Positions 1-9,924 of a stretch of 45,327 nucleotides of DNA are shown one piece after another. Source of the stretch: Pelagibius sp. (GTDB lineage: Bacteria > Pseudomonadota > Alphaproteobacteria > Kiloniellales > Kiloniellaceae); the NCBI RefSeq assembly GCF_028281305.1, contig NZ_JANQKD010000112.1:1-45327 (forward strand), given 5' to 3'. Position 1 is the first letter of the stretch, and the number at the start of each line of letters is the position of its first letter. Under the pieces are notes generated by a model, which was not told where the DNA came from, made no database searches, and saw only the letters and a list, made by a program, of their open reading frames with translations. The translations under genes and the position numbers were made by a program.

Positions 1-275
1 GCCACGTCCAGGGCGATGGCATAGGCCGTCTCGGAAAGCTTGCTCGGCAGGTGCCCGGTGATGAAGCCCAGGACCGCCTCCAGGCCATTCTCCTGCCCCA
101 GCATCTCGGCGCAGGCCTGGGCCGCTTTCGGCAGCTCGTTCAGATCATAGTCTGAAAAGACCGGCAGGTGTTTCACCGTATCGCCGATGGTCAGCAGTTC
201 AGAGTCGGTCATATCCCGGTCTGCGGCGGAGACGAGAACCATGGTGTAGACGAGGGCCGTGTGATGATCGGACAT
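1..275 (-). CDS. TerB-family (tellurite resistance/DjlA-like) protein, partial
   Basis: Only the first 91 codons are in the window; the gene runs off the left edge. The protein begins MSDHHTALVYTMVLVSAADR and continues with acidic helices (DMTDSELLTIGDTVKHLPVF). This matches the all-helical TerB/DjlA-like fold, in which an acidic helix pair opens a compact bundle. The family is often annotated as tellurite resistance, but its real role is mostly unknown and the TerB label is based on overall pattern only. The start is the ATG at 273-275. The gene stands alone and is divergent from the AEC permease to its right. Confidence 0.65.
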   Translation of the reverse strand, partial: MSDHHTALVYTMVLVSAADRDMTDSELLTIGDTVKHLPVFSDYDLNELPKAAQACAEMLGQENGLEAVLGFITGHLPSKLSETAYAIALDV

Positions 276-349
276 TGCGCTTCGCTTCTTGCTCTCTGCT
301 GTGCGGAACCGGGATGACGGCGTTCTGAGGCGGAACGGACTTTTGCGGC

Positions 350-365
350 GAACCGATACCGGTTC
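350..365. promoter_or_regulatory. small inverted repeat between divergent genes
   Basis: GAACCG-ATAC-CGGTTC forms a perfect 6-bp inverted repeat with a 4-bp centre, in the 221-bp gap between the divergent terB-like and AEC genes. It could be an operator or a minor hairpin. Nothing else in the gap is recognisable. Confidence 0.25.
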
Positions 366-496
366 AGACGAACCGGCTCCGGCGGCGGCGAAGACTAGTC
401 AGGCGGCAGCGGCGAGGTCAAGCCTGCAACGCCTGCGGGGCAGACTGGCGGTTTTAGCGCTTGGCAAGCCCCGGGCGCAGCGGCAAGGTCCGCGCC

Positions 497-1435
497 ATGG
501 GGCCCATCCTGAACGTTGTCTTTCCGGTCTTCGGTATCATGCTCGCCGGCTATCTGGCCGGGCGGTTCCGCATTCTCGGGAACGAGAGCAGCGAGGCGTT
601 GAACCGCTTCGTCTACTTCATCGCCCTGCCGGCCCTGTTCTTCATCTCCATGGCCCGGGTGTCCCTGGATCAGGTCTTCAACCTGCCGTTCCTGGCGGCC
701 TACGGCGGCGGCGTGGCCTTCACCTTCGTCCTCGCCTTCGTGGTGGCGCGCTTTGCCTTTCCCAACCGCCTGGGCGCTCTTGGGCTGGGCGGCCTCTCGG
801 CCATCTTCTCGAACACCGGCTACATGGGCATCCCGCTCCTGATGCTGGCCTTCGGGGAAGCCGGAATGCTGCCGGCCATCATCACCACCATTTTGAACGG
901 CGCGGTGATCATGGCCCTCGGCATCGCGCTCCTGGAACTGGACGTGCACCAGGGCAAGGGGGCGGTGACGGTTCTGCGCGGCGTGCTGGGCGGCATCCTG
1001 CGCTCGCCGCTGGTGATCTCCGCCGCGCTCGGCCTCGGCGTGTCCGCCCTCGGCCTGCCGATTCCCCAGGCCCTGGCCACCTTCTGCGATATCCTGGGCG
1101 CCGCCGCCGGCCCCTGCGCGCTCTTCGCCATCGGCCTCTTCATGGTCGGCAAGTCCTTCACCGCCGGCATGACGGAGGTCGGCTGGCTGGTGCTGCTGAA
1201 GCTTGCCGTGCAGCCCCTGGTGACCTGGTGGCTTGCCTTCCAGGTCTTCACCATGGATCCGATCTGGGCGGCGGGGGCCCTCATCCAGTCGGCCCTGCCC
1301 ACCGGCGCCCTGGTCTTCGTCCTTGCCCAGCAATACGGCATCTACATCCAGCGCTCCACCGCCGTCATCATGATCTCCACCGTCGTCTCGCTGGCGACGC
1401 TCTCCGCGCTCTTTGTCTACCTGGGGATCGGATAG
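497..1435 (+). CDS. AEC-family transporter (auxin efflux carrier/malonate permease-like)
   Basis: This 312-aa inner-membrane protein consists almost wholly of hydrophobic helices. It opens MGPILNVVFPVFGIMLAGYL, the usual first helix of the AEC (PF03547) family, whose members export or import organic anions such as malonate. The mid-protein segment FSNTGYMGIPLLMLAFGEAG matches the conserved N-x-G-Y/F-x-G-x-P motif of the first half, and SALPTGALVFVLAQQYG is the matching proline motif of the second half. Length is normal for the family. I chose the ATG at 497; an in-frame earlier start at 461 would add 12 non-conserved residues. The substrate cannot be inferred. It converges on the SDR gene. 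Confidence 0.85.
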   Translation: MGPILNVVFPVFGIMLAGYLAGRFRILGNESSEALNRFVYFIALPALFFISMARVSLDQVFNLPFLAAYGGGVAFTFVLAFVVARFAFPNRLGALGLGGLSAIFSNTGYMGIPLLMLAFGEAGMLPAIITTILNGAVIMALGIALLELDVHQGKGAVTVLRGVLGGILRSPLVISAALGLGVSALGLPIPQALATFCDILGAAAGPCALFAIGLFMVGKSFTAGMTEVGWLVLLKLAVQPLVTWWLAFQVFTMDPIWAAGALIQSALPTGALVFVLAQQYGIYIQRSTAVIMISTVVSLATLSALFVYLGIG

Positions 1436-1455
1436 CTGACGCCGCGGCCGATCAA

Positions 1456-1502
1456 CCGCCGTAGCTCAGCCGCCGCAGCTCAGCCGCCGCAGTTCAGCCG
1501 CC
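1456..1502. repeat. 14-bp tandem repeat (about 3.3 copies) spanning a stop codon
   Basis: Units begin at 1456, 1470 and 1484 (ccgccgyagcTcag type) with a partial fourth at 1498. On the minus strand each unit carries GGCGGCTGA. The first of these TGAs is the stop codon of the SDR gene, so the stop-codon segment is present in tandem copies. Confidence 0.85.
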
Positions 1503-3005
1503 CTGCTGCGGCTTGGCGTCGTGCAGGGGGTGCTGCCGGGGAGCTTCGCCCGCCGCTGGCAGGGCGAGGGCCTTGCGCAGGGCATCCTCCAGATGCGGAT
1601 AGTGGAAGCGGAAGCCGTGCGCCTGCGCCTTTGCGGGGATGACCCGCTGGCCGGCGAGCAACACCTCTCGTGCGAAATCGCCCAGGAACAGCGTCAGCGG
1701 GCGTGCCGGTGCGCTCAGAACGGTCGGCCGCCGAAGCGTGCGGCCCAGGGCCTTGGTGAACTCCCGATTGCGCACGGGGTTGGGTGCCGTCCCGTTCACA
1801 ACACCGGCCAGGCTGCGATCATCGATCGCGTGCAGGATCAGACGCACGAGATCGTCGCGTTCGATCCACGACATCCACTGGCGGCCGTCGCCGAGTCGGG
1901 CGCCAAGCCCAAACTCGAAAGAGGGCAGCAGGCTGGCCAACAGGCCGCCCTGGTGCCCGAGCACGAGGCCGATGCGCAGGCGCACCACCCGCAGGCCGTG
2001 CGCTCTCGCCTTCAGGGCTTCACGCTCCCAGGCGGAGCAAACCTCCTGCGTAAAGCAGGGGCGGTTGTCGTCGCTCTCGCTGAGCACCTCGTCCCCCCGC
2101 AGGCCGTACCAGCCGATGGCCGAGGCGCTCACCAGGACCTCGGGCTTGCGATGCAGGCGCGCAACCAGTCCGACAACGCTGCGCGTGCCTTCGATACGGG
2201 ACTGCAGGATGCGGCGTTTCTTGACGTCGGTCCAAAGGCCGGAGGCAACAGGTTCCCCTGCGAGATGGACGATCGCGTCGATGCGCTCGGATGAATCGAT
2301 CTCGGCGAGGTCGGTGACCACTGTCAGCGGCGTCGGCAGTTTGGCGGCCCGGCGGGCGTTGCGGGTCAGGATCGTCACCCGGTGTCCGCCGGCAACCAAG
2401 GCCGCGACCAGGCGGCTGCCGATGAATCCTGTCGCGCCGGTTACCAGGAAGTGCCGCCGGGGTCCGGGCGCGGCCGGCAGGTGGTCTTCCGCGGTGGCTT
2501 TCATGCGCTGCAGCTTGCGCGCAGCCACCAGGTCGCGCAGCGCGAAGACGAGCAGTCCTGGCACCGCCACGCTCAGGACTACGCTCAAGAGCCCGTGTGA
2601 AGCAGGGTGCAGGCCGCTGGGCGATGCGGCCCAGGCAACCAGGGGGGGCAGCAGCAGGACCAGAATGGCGCCGAAGTTCACAGCCATGACGGTGTGCAGA
2701 ACACGCTCCGTTGCCGGCAGACTGCGGCTGCGGTCCTCCTCGATGAAGTCCCAGAGTGTGATGATGATCTCAGCCGCAAGGATTGCGATTACGGCGAGCG
2801 CCCACAACCCGTGCGGCTCCAGCCAGGCGAAGACCAGAAACAGGAGCGCATAGAGAAGGTTGCGCAGGCCGTGCAGACGCAGTTCCAGCGCCTGCGTCGT
2901 GCGCCAGGCAAGCCGCTGCGTGAGCTCGTGGTGAAAGACCGTATCGGCAAGGCCGAGGGCCATCTGAATGGCGATCAGGGTGTAGAGCAGGGGATCCGCA
3001 ATCAT
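1494..3005 (-). CDS. TIGR01777-family SDR epimerase with N-terminal membrane domain
   Basis: The 503-aa protein has two parts. Residues 1-165 hold about four hydrophobic helices. From residue 186 there is an extended short-chain dehydrogenase with the nucleotide-binding motif GATGFIGSRL (190-199), AIVHLAGEP, and SASAIGWYGLRGDEVLSE, which is diagnostic of the TIGR01777/YfcH/SDR39U1 group. Those proteins bind NADP(H), but no substrate is established. The membrane extension is a feature of a subset of the family. Its ATG overlaps the stop of the DUF4166 gene by 4 bp (3002-3005), so the two are translationally coupled. The pair lies downstream of the GbsR-type regulator on the same strand. Its 3' end lies in a 14-bp tandem repeat. 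Confidence 0.85.
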   Translation of the reverse strand: MIADPLLYTLIAIQMALGLADTVFHHELTQRLAWRTTQALELRLHGLRNLLYALLFLVFAWLEPHGLWALAVIAILAAEIIITLWDFIEEDRSRSLPATERVLHTVMAVNFGAILVLLLPPLVAWAASPSGLHPASHGLLSVVLSVAVPGLLVFALRDLVAARKLQRMKATAEDHLPAAPGPRRHFLVTGATGFIGSRLVAALVAGGHRVTILTRNARRAAKLPTPLTVVTDLAEIDSSERIDAIVHLAGEPVASGLWTDVKKRRILQSRIEGTRSVVGLVARLHRKPEVLVSASAIGWYGLRGDEVLSESDDNRPCFTQEVCSAWEREALKARAHGLRVVRLRIGLVLGHQGGLLASLLPSFEFGLGARLGDGRQWMSWIERDDLVRLILHAIDDRSLAGVVNGTAPNPVRNREFTKALGRTLRRPTVLSAPARPLTLFLGDFAREVLLAGQRVIPAKAQAHGFRFHYPHLEDALRKALALPAAGEAPRQHPLHDAKPQQGG

Positions 3006-3781
3006 CTGTGTCCCTCCTCCCCGCCCCCCGACGGGACGTCATTGGAGTCGTGAAACAAGGCGGTCTGATGCAGCAGGCATCCGAGCCAGGGATGGGTGAG
3101 GGTCAGCGTAAAGTGAAAGCGATGGGCGCCGAGGTCGCGGTGGATCGCCTCCAGCGCGCCCGGGCTGAGCTGTTTCGGCAGGAAGAGACGCAGCCCGAAG
3201 ACCGAGAAGAAATAGCCGGCGCTGCGAAACACCAATGCGCCCTCGACGGCATGCAGACTGAGAGCCACGCCGACCCCGCGGCCGACATATTCTTCCAATC
3301 CCGTCGGTCCCGCAAAACGCTTGGAGCTGTGCACGATCTGCGGGAAGCCGCCGGCCCAACCGTAGAGCCGGGTCCAGAACTGCCCCTGGCTTGTTCTGTC
3401 CTCGGTCACTGTCACGACTGTCGGTTCCCCGGCGGCGTAGCAGCGCAGAGGGAAGGGCGCACCGATCAATCGTGCCGCCGTCACCAACAGCCGGCCGAAC
3501 AGGTTGAGACGGGTTTCGAGGATCTGGCCGCTGTAGACCACGCTCTTGCCGCCGGCAAGGCGATGGCTGAAGCGGCGGCGCACGTCAGGGGACAACCCCT
3601 CCCAGGCTTGCGTGCCCATCAAAGTGCGGTAGCGAAGGTCTCCCAGCGGTTCAGGCGCCGCCGGCCGTCGCGTTGCGTGGTCCTGCAACGCCGCCCCAGG
3701 CGACACGGCCCCAGGCAACGCAGCCCCAGGCTGGACCGCCTTAACGCCCGGTTCCTGGCTGCACGCTTCTCTCATCGCCAT
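3002..3781 (-). CDS. DUF4166 domain protein
   Basis: The C-terminal 200 residues match the DUF4166 pattern: LGDLRYRTLMGTQAWEGLSP, then VYSGQILETRLNLFGRLL, WTRLYGWAGGFPQIVHSSKR and a terminal FHFTLTLTHPWLGCLLHQ. This domain is found next to, or fused with, TIGR01777 epimerases, consistent with the 4-bp overlap here. No biochemical function is established. The first 45 residues are low complexity (PGAALPGAVSPGAALQ) and are encoded by a 15-bp tandem repeat. There are two possible Met starts at 3781 and 3775. An operator-like palindrome sits 15 bp upstream. Confidence 0.8.
   Translation of the reverse strand: MAMREACSQEPGVKAVQPGAALPGAVSPGAALQDHATRRPAAPEPLGDLRYRTLMGTQAWEGLSPDVRRRFSHRLAGGKSVVYSGQILETRLNLFGRLLVTAARLIGAPFPLRCYAAGEPTVVTVTEDRTSQGQFWTRLYGWAGGFPQIVHSSKRFAGPTGLEEYVGRGVGVALSLHAVEGALVFRSAGYFFSVFGLRLFLPKQLSPGALEAIHRDLGAHRFHFTLTLTHPWLGCLLHQTALFHDSNDVPSGGGEEGHR
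3690..3734. repeat. 15-bp tandem repeat inside the DUF4166 gene
   Basis: Three 15-bp units begin at 3690, 3705 and 3720, sharing gccccaggc cores. They encode the repeated Pro-Gly-Ala stretch near the N-terminus. The unit is a multiple of three, so the frame is kept. Confidence 0.75.
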
Positions 3782-3795
3782 CTGCTCTTTCAGTT

Positions 3796-3815
3796 GTTTC
3801 TGATATGACAGAATT
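3796..3815. promoter_or_regulatory. second operator-like site before the DUF4166-SDR pair
   Basis: GTTTCTGATATGACAGAATT matches the perfect palindrome at the regulator's own start in 16 of 20 positions. It lies 15 bp upstream of the DUF4166 start, in the 49-bp gap after the regulator gene. This is the position expected of an operator through which the regulator controls the downstream pair. Regulation is inferred. Confidence 0.6.
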
Positions 3816-3830
3816 TACGCGACAAATTTT

Positions 3831-4415
3831 TTATCCTTTCCTGCCTTTCGCAGCGCTGTTCCTCTCACCCGGCACCAGGTAGCTGACGATGCGGTTGCCC
3901 ATCTTCAGCAGAGTCATCGCCTGAGTTTTCGGAAGCCGGATCATCTGGCCGTACCAGCGGTCGACCATCTCGATGAACTCCATCATTGCCGCAAGCCGTT
4001 TCATCGCGAGAGGACTGATCCGAGGGTCGCCCTCCGCATCTTCCAGACAGCGGCGCAACACCTGGGCAGCCGGATCGATCTCACGTTCTTTGCGGACCTG
4101 GGAAATGCGGGTGACGATTTCCCAGATATCCGCCTCGGCCCGGAAGTGGTCGCGGCGGTCGCCCGGCATCGGAACCCGCTCGATCAGGCGCCAGCCCAGC
4201 AGTTCCTTCAAGGACGTGGAGACATTGGAACGCGCGATGCCCAGCTGCTGGGCGATCTCTTCGGCGGGCAGGGGACGCTCGCTGAGATAGAGCAGCGCAT
4301 GGATCTGGGCCACCGAACGGTTGACGCCCCACTGGCCGCCCATGTCGCCCCAATGCAGGATAAAACGCTCGACGGCCGGCGGCAGCCCTACTTGATTTTC
4401 TGTAATTTCTGTCAT
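3831..4415 (-). CDS. GbsR/MarR-type transcriptional regulator
   Basis: This is a 194-aa winged-helix DNA-binding protein. The N-terminal part VERFILHWGDMGGQWGVNRS followed by AQIHALLYLSERPLPAEEIA and QLGIARSNVSTSLKELLGW is typical of the GbsR subfamily of MarR, which often represses envelope or osmolyte genes. MPGDRRDHFRAEADIWEI is the conserved wing and post-wing segment. I placed the start at the ATG at 4415, where homology begins. An upstream in-frame start at 4529 would add 38 unrelated residues and would lie upstream of the predicted promoter. With the chosen start, the -10 box ends 6 nt before the ATG, so the mRNA is predicted to be leaderless. The gene is followed by DUF4166-SDR in the same direction. 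Confidence 0.8.
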   Translation of the reverse strand: MTEITENQVGLPPAVERFILHWGDMGGQWGVNRSVAQIHALLYLSERPLPAEEIAQQLGIARSNVSTSLKELLGWRLIERVPMPGDRRDHFRAEADIWEIVTRISQVRKEREIDPAAQVLRRCLEDAEGDPRISPLAMKRLAAMMEFIEMVDRWYGQMIRLPKTQAMTLLKMGNRIVSYLVPGERNSAAKGRKG

Positions 4416-4424
4416 GACAGAAAT
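4405..4424. promoter_or_regulatory. perfect 20-bp palindrome over the regulator's -10 box and start codon
   Basis: ATTTCTGTCATGACAGAAAT reads identically on both strands. Its central ATG is the start codon of the GbsR-type gene, and its edge overlaps the predicted -10 hexamer. This position strongly suggests negative autoregulation. Confidence 0.7.
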
Positions 4425-4450
4425 ATATGCGCTGACCATGGCTCCGTCAA
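4422..4450 (-). promoter_or_regulatory. predicted sigma-70 promoter of the GbsR-type regulator
   Basis: On the minus strand TTGACG (4450-4445) is separated by exactly 17 bp from TATATT (4427-4422), close to the sigma-70 consensus. Transcription would begin at or next to the A of the ATG at 4415, giving a leaderless message. Confidence 0.6.
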
Positions 4451-4506
4451 GGCGGCTCCCCGCTTGACGCCTTGTGCGACGGCCCAGAGGGTCCGACAAT
4501 CGACCG

Positions 4507-5046
4507 ATGGAAGAGGTCCTGAAGGACATTCGTGCCGCCGGGTTGGACCTGGACAGCGGTTTGGCGCTCTATCCGGACCTGGTGCAGGCGCTGGTTTACT
4601 GGCGCGGCAAGTGCTGCGCGCGCTTTGCGCCAAGGCGCGAAGATATTGATCCGACCGAGATCACGGAGCTGCTGCCGCGGGTCATGCTGGCCGACGTCTT
4701 GCGGGCGCAAGGTGGCGGCCTTGACTTCCTTTACCGTTTAAGCGGGACAGGTATCTGCGATGTCCATGGCTACAACCTGACCAGCCTGCGTCCGCGCGAC
4801 CTCAGCCCGCCGGCTTACGGTCAGATGGTCTACGAGCAATACTGCGCCGCGGTGGAAAGCCGCGGCCCGCTGGCCCACGTCCTGGCCCTGCAGACCAACA
4901 TCAAGCAGCGCTCCTACGCGCGCATCATCCTCCCGCTCTCCGCCGACGGCGAGAGCGTCACCATGCTGATGATGGTGGACAGCGCGAAACAGAACGACCT
5001 GCACGAGTTCCTGGACGTCATCAGGGTCTACGGCAAGCCGGTGTGA
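4507..5046 (+). CDS. PAS-domain protein (PF07310, PAS_5-like)
   Basis: The 179-aa soluble protein is a stand-alone sensory PAS-like domain. Its pattern LVQALVYWRGKCCARFAPRR, then ITELLPRVMLADVL, DFLYRLSGTGICDVHGYNLT and YARIILPLSADGE is that of the PAS_5 family, common in Rhodospirillales. No output domain is attached and no ligand is evident. I used the ATG at 4507; an in-frame ATG at 4474 is possible. It is divergent from the GbsR-type gene and convergent with the helicase gene. Confidence 0.75.
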   Translation: MEEVLKDIRAAGLDLDSGLALYPDLVQALVYWRGKCCARFAPRREDIDPTEITELLPRVMLADVLRAQGGGLDFLYRLSGTGICDVHGYNLTSLRPRDLSPPAYGQMVYEQYCAAVESRGPLAHVLALQTNIKQRSYARIILPLSADGESVTMLMMVDSAKQNDLHEFLDVIRVYGKPV

Positions 5047-5063
5047 TTGCCCTGACCTGGCCG

Positions 5064-7916
<2,853 letters not shown>

Positions 7917-8086
7917 GCGCCGGACTATAGCCGCCGCCGGGCGGCGGCGCCATGCGGCGTGTGGCATTTGTCCGCTCTTGGCGCCCCGCTCTTGGGAGCC
8001 GGCCTTGGTGCCTTGGCCTTACCACGATGCCTCGCGGTGGCGCTTGCGCTATGCTGGCGCCATGGTGAGGGATCGATCGGGGCCGC

Positions 8087-8674
8087 GTGGGGGCGGCCAA
8101 GCAGAGCTGCGTGGCTGACGAAGGGGCGGATCTTTCCGCCCTGCTGGCGGGGGACAAGCAGGCCTGGAACCGCTTCGTGGAGCGTCATGCCGGGGTGATC
8201 TTCGCCGCGGTGCGTCGGCGTTTGATCGCTGCCGGGCGCAATGCCGACGCGGAGGACGTGGCGCAGGACGTTTTCCTGCGCCTCTGCCGCAACGACTTCG
8301 CCCTGCTGCGCCGCTACGATGCCGGCCGGGCCAAGATGACAACCTGGCTGACGGTGGTGGCGAACTCCGCGGCCATCGACCATCTGCGCCGGCTGAAGAG
8401 GCGCACGGAAGACCTGGAGGCGCAGCCGGAGACGGTGCTGTCGGTGGACCCGGTACTGCCGGAGCGGGTGAAGATCCCCGAGGGGGTGATCTCGCCGCGC
8501 CAGGCCCTGGTTCTGGAGCTGCTCTATCGCCGCGACATGACCCCGGCGGAGGCCGGTGCGGTGATGGGGGTCGACCCGCAGACGGTGCGCTCCATGCACC
8601 ACAAGGCATTGGTGAAGCTGAGGGCGCATTTTCAGGCGGAAATCGACATGGCGGAGGGGCGCGATGGGGGATAA
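8087..8674 (+). CDS. ECF RNA polymerase sigma factor (first system)
   Basis: This 195-aa sigma-70 family protein has region 2 (FVERHAGVIFAAVRRRLIAA, DAEDVAQDVFLRLCRNDFAL, then TWLTVVANSAAIDHLRRLKR) and region 4 (ALVLELLYRRDMTPAEAGAV, VDPQTVRSMHHKALVKLRAH). It lacks region 3, as ECF factors do. The start is uncertain: GTG at 8087 or GTG at 8111 (VADEG), the latter closer to the usual beginning. Two plus-strand genes follow closely, an anti-sigma-like membrane protein and a CpxP-like periplasmic protein, which looks like an envelope-stress operon. I saw no GGAAT-N16-CGTT promoter in front of it. Confidence 0.85.
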   Translation: MGAAKQSCVADEGADLSALLAGDKQAWNRFVERHAGVIFAAVRRRLIAAGRNADAEDVAQDVFLRLCRNDFALLRRYDAGRAKMTTWLTVVANSAAIDHLRRLKRRTEDLEAQPETVLSVDPVLPERVKIPEGVISPRQALVLELLYRRDMTPAEAGAVMGVDPQTVRSMHHKALVKLRAHFQAEIDMAEGRDGG

Positions 8675-8746
8675 CGGCCCGGGATTGCCCGTATAACGGA
8701 CATAGGTCAGGGGTGTGACCTGTAAGGGGAAGAAAAGACTGAAACC

Positions 8747-9352
8747 ATGACGGACGAAAGAACGAAAAACGGCCCAACAGATGAGGGCGCAACAAAAGAG
8801 GGCGCCCAGCTCTGGCAGAAGGCCCGCGAATCCTGGCCGGCAGCGAATTCTGCAGCGGATTCCGGAGACAGCCCCGGTTCGATAGAGCTTCCGGAACCCG
8901 ATCCCATGCTGTTGGCCGCCTATCTGGACGGCCGGCTGGACGGGCCGGAGGCCGAAGCCCTGGAAGCCCGCATGATGGCGGACCCGGTGCTGCTCGACCA
9001 ACTGTTCGACCTGCGCCAGGCTCTGGCGGAGAGTCCCGAGACGTCACTGGAAGCGCCGCCGGCCTCCATGGTCGCCCGCGCCAAGGCCTTGCGGGCGTCC
9101 TCCCAACGCAAAAGTGAGGCCCAAAGCAAAAGTGGGGCCGAACGCAAAACCGCGGTTCCGCCATGGAGCGGCGTCTTCGCCGGCTGGCTGCGCCCGGCAG
9201 TGCCGGCCTTTGCCGTGCTCACGGTGGTTCTGGCCTGCGCCGGCGCCTTCGAGCTGGGCCGCTACCAGTCCGAGCGCATCCTGCTGCAGGAGGCCAGCGT
9301 CCAGGCCGATGAGCGGGGTCCCGGCCCTCTCACCTTCGATGACTTCATCTAG
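8747..9352 (+). CDS. anti-sigma-factor-like membrane protein
   Basis: The 201-aa protein has a cytoplasmic segment LLAAYLDGRLDGPEAEALEA with RMMADPVLLDQLFDLRQALA, the short helical pattern of anti-sigma domains. One transmembrane helix follows (AVPAFAVLTVVLACAGAFEL, about residues 148-167), then a short periplasmic tail ending LTFDDFI. The zinc motif H-x3-C-x2-C of ZAS anti-sigma factors is absent. Its place 72 bp after the sigma gene and 8 bp before a CpxP-like gene supports a role in holding that sigma factor. An 18-bp repeat lies in the linker (9107-9150). Confidence 0.7.
   Translation: MTDERTKNGPTDEGATKEGAQLWQKARESWPAANSAADSGDSPGSIELPEPDPMLLAAYLDGRLDGPEAEALEARMMADPVLLDQLFDLRQALAESPETSLEAPPASMVARAKALRASSQRKSEAQSKSGAERKTAVPPWSGVFAGWLRPAVPAFAVLTVVLACAGAFELGRYQSERILLQEASVQADERGPGPLTFDDFI
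9107..9150. repeat. 18-bp tandem repeat in the anti-sigma-like gene
   Basis: About 2.5 units of an 18-bp sequence (gcaaaagtg-ggcc type) encode a repeated basic linker (SQRKSEAQSKSGAERK) before the transmembrane helix. Frame is kept. Confidence 0.6.
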
Positions 9353-9360
9353 GGGCGGTC

Positions 9361-9837
9361 ATGGGCAAGAAACCTCTGTGGTTCCTGCTGGCTGCCTCGG
9401 TGGCTGTGAACCTCTTTTTTCTGGCAGGTCTGCTCTATCCCCAGCTCATGGGGGCGCCTGAGCCTTCCGATGCCGCCGTGGCGGACCCGGTGGCGGCCGC
9501 CGCCGAGGACCTGGACCTCAGCGCCGCGCAGGTCGCCGGCCTCGAAGCGCTGCGCCAGCGCACCGCCGAGCGGCGCGAGGCCGCCGGCGGCAACGGCGGC
9601 AGCTTTCGCGCCCTGCTGCTGACGGAACTCGCCAAGCCGGTCTTCGACCGGGACGGCCTGCTGCAGCAGATGGAAGAGCGCCGCGCGCGCATGGGCACGG
9701 TGGTGCTGGACACCACCGAGGACCTGCACGGCTATCTCGCCACGCTCTCGCCGGAGCAGAAGGCGGCCTTTCTCGAGCGCGCCCAGGACCGGGGCTTCCT
9801 GCGCAGGCTGCTCTGGCCGCAGCGGGAGCAGCGTTGA
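9361..9837 (+). CDS. CpxP/Spy-like periplasmic protein (heavy-metal sensor type)
   Basis: The 158-aa protein begins with a membrane anchor or signal (PLWFLLAASVAVNLFFLAGL). A helical periplasmic domain follows with EDLDLSAAQVAGLEALRQRT and TLSPEQKAAFLERAQDRGFL. The L-S/T-P-E-Q-x-x-x-F motif is typical of the Metal_resist/CpxP-Spy group, which buffers or senses envelope damage or metals. It starts 8 bp after the anti-sigma-like gene and is clearly co-transcribed. It may help the anti-sigma protein sense periplasmic stress, which is inference from position. Confidence 0.7.
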   Translation: MGKKPLWFLLAASVAVNLFFLAGLLYPQLMGAPEPSDAAVADPVAAAAEDLDLSAAQVAGLEALRQRTAERREAAGGNGGSFRALLLTELAKPVFDRDGLLQQMEERRARMGTVVLDTTEDLHGYLATLSPEQKAAFLERAQDRGFLRRLLWPQREQR

Positions 9838-9924
9838 CGCCCGCCTGACTGCCGCCTAGGTTCCGGAGCGAAAGGCGCTTGCCCCGGCAGCGCCATCCGG
9901 CGTTCAGGTTAGACGAGACATCTC

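Noticed and set aside
289..1464. A 391-codon frame overlapping the AEC permease
   Set aside because: Arg/Gly/Pro-rich shadow frame; the permease frame shows clean membrane helices and family motifs.
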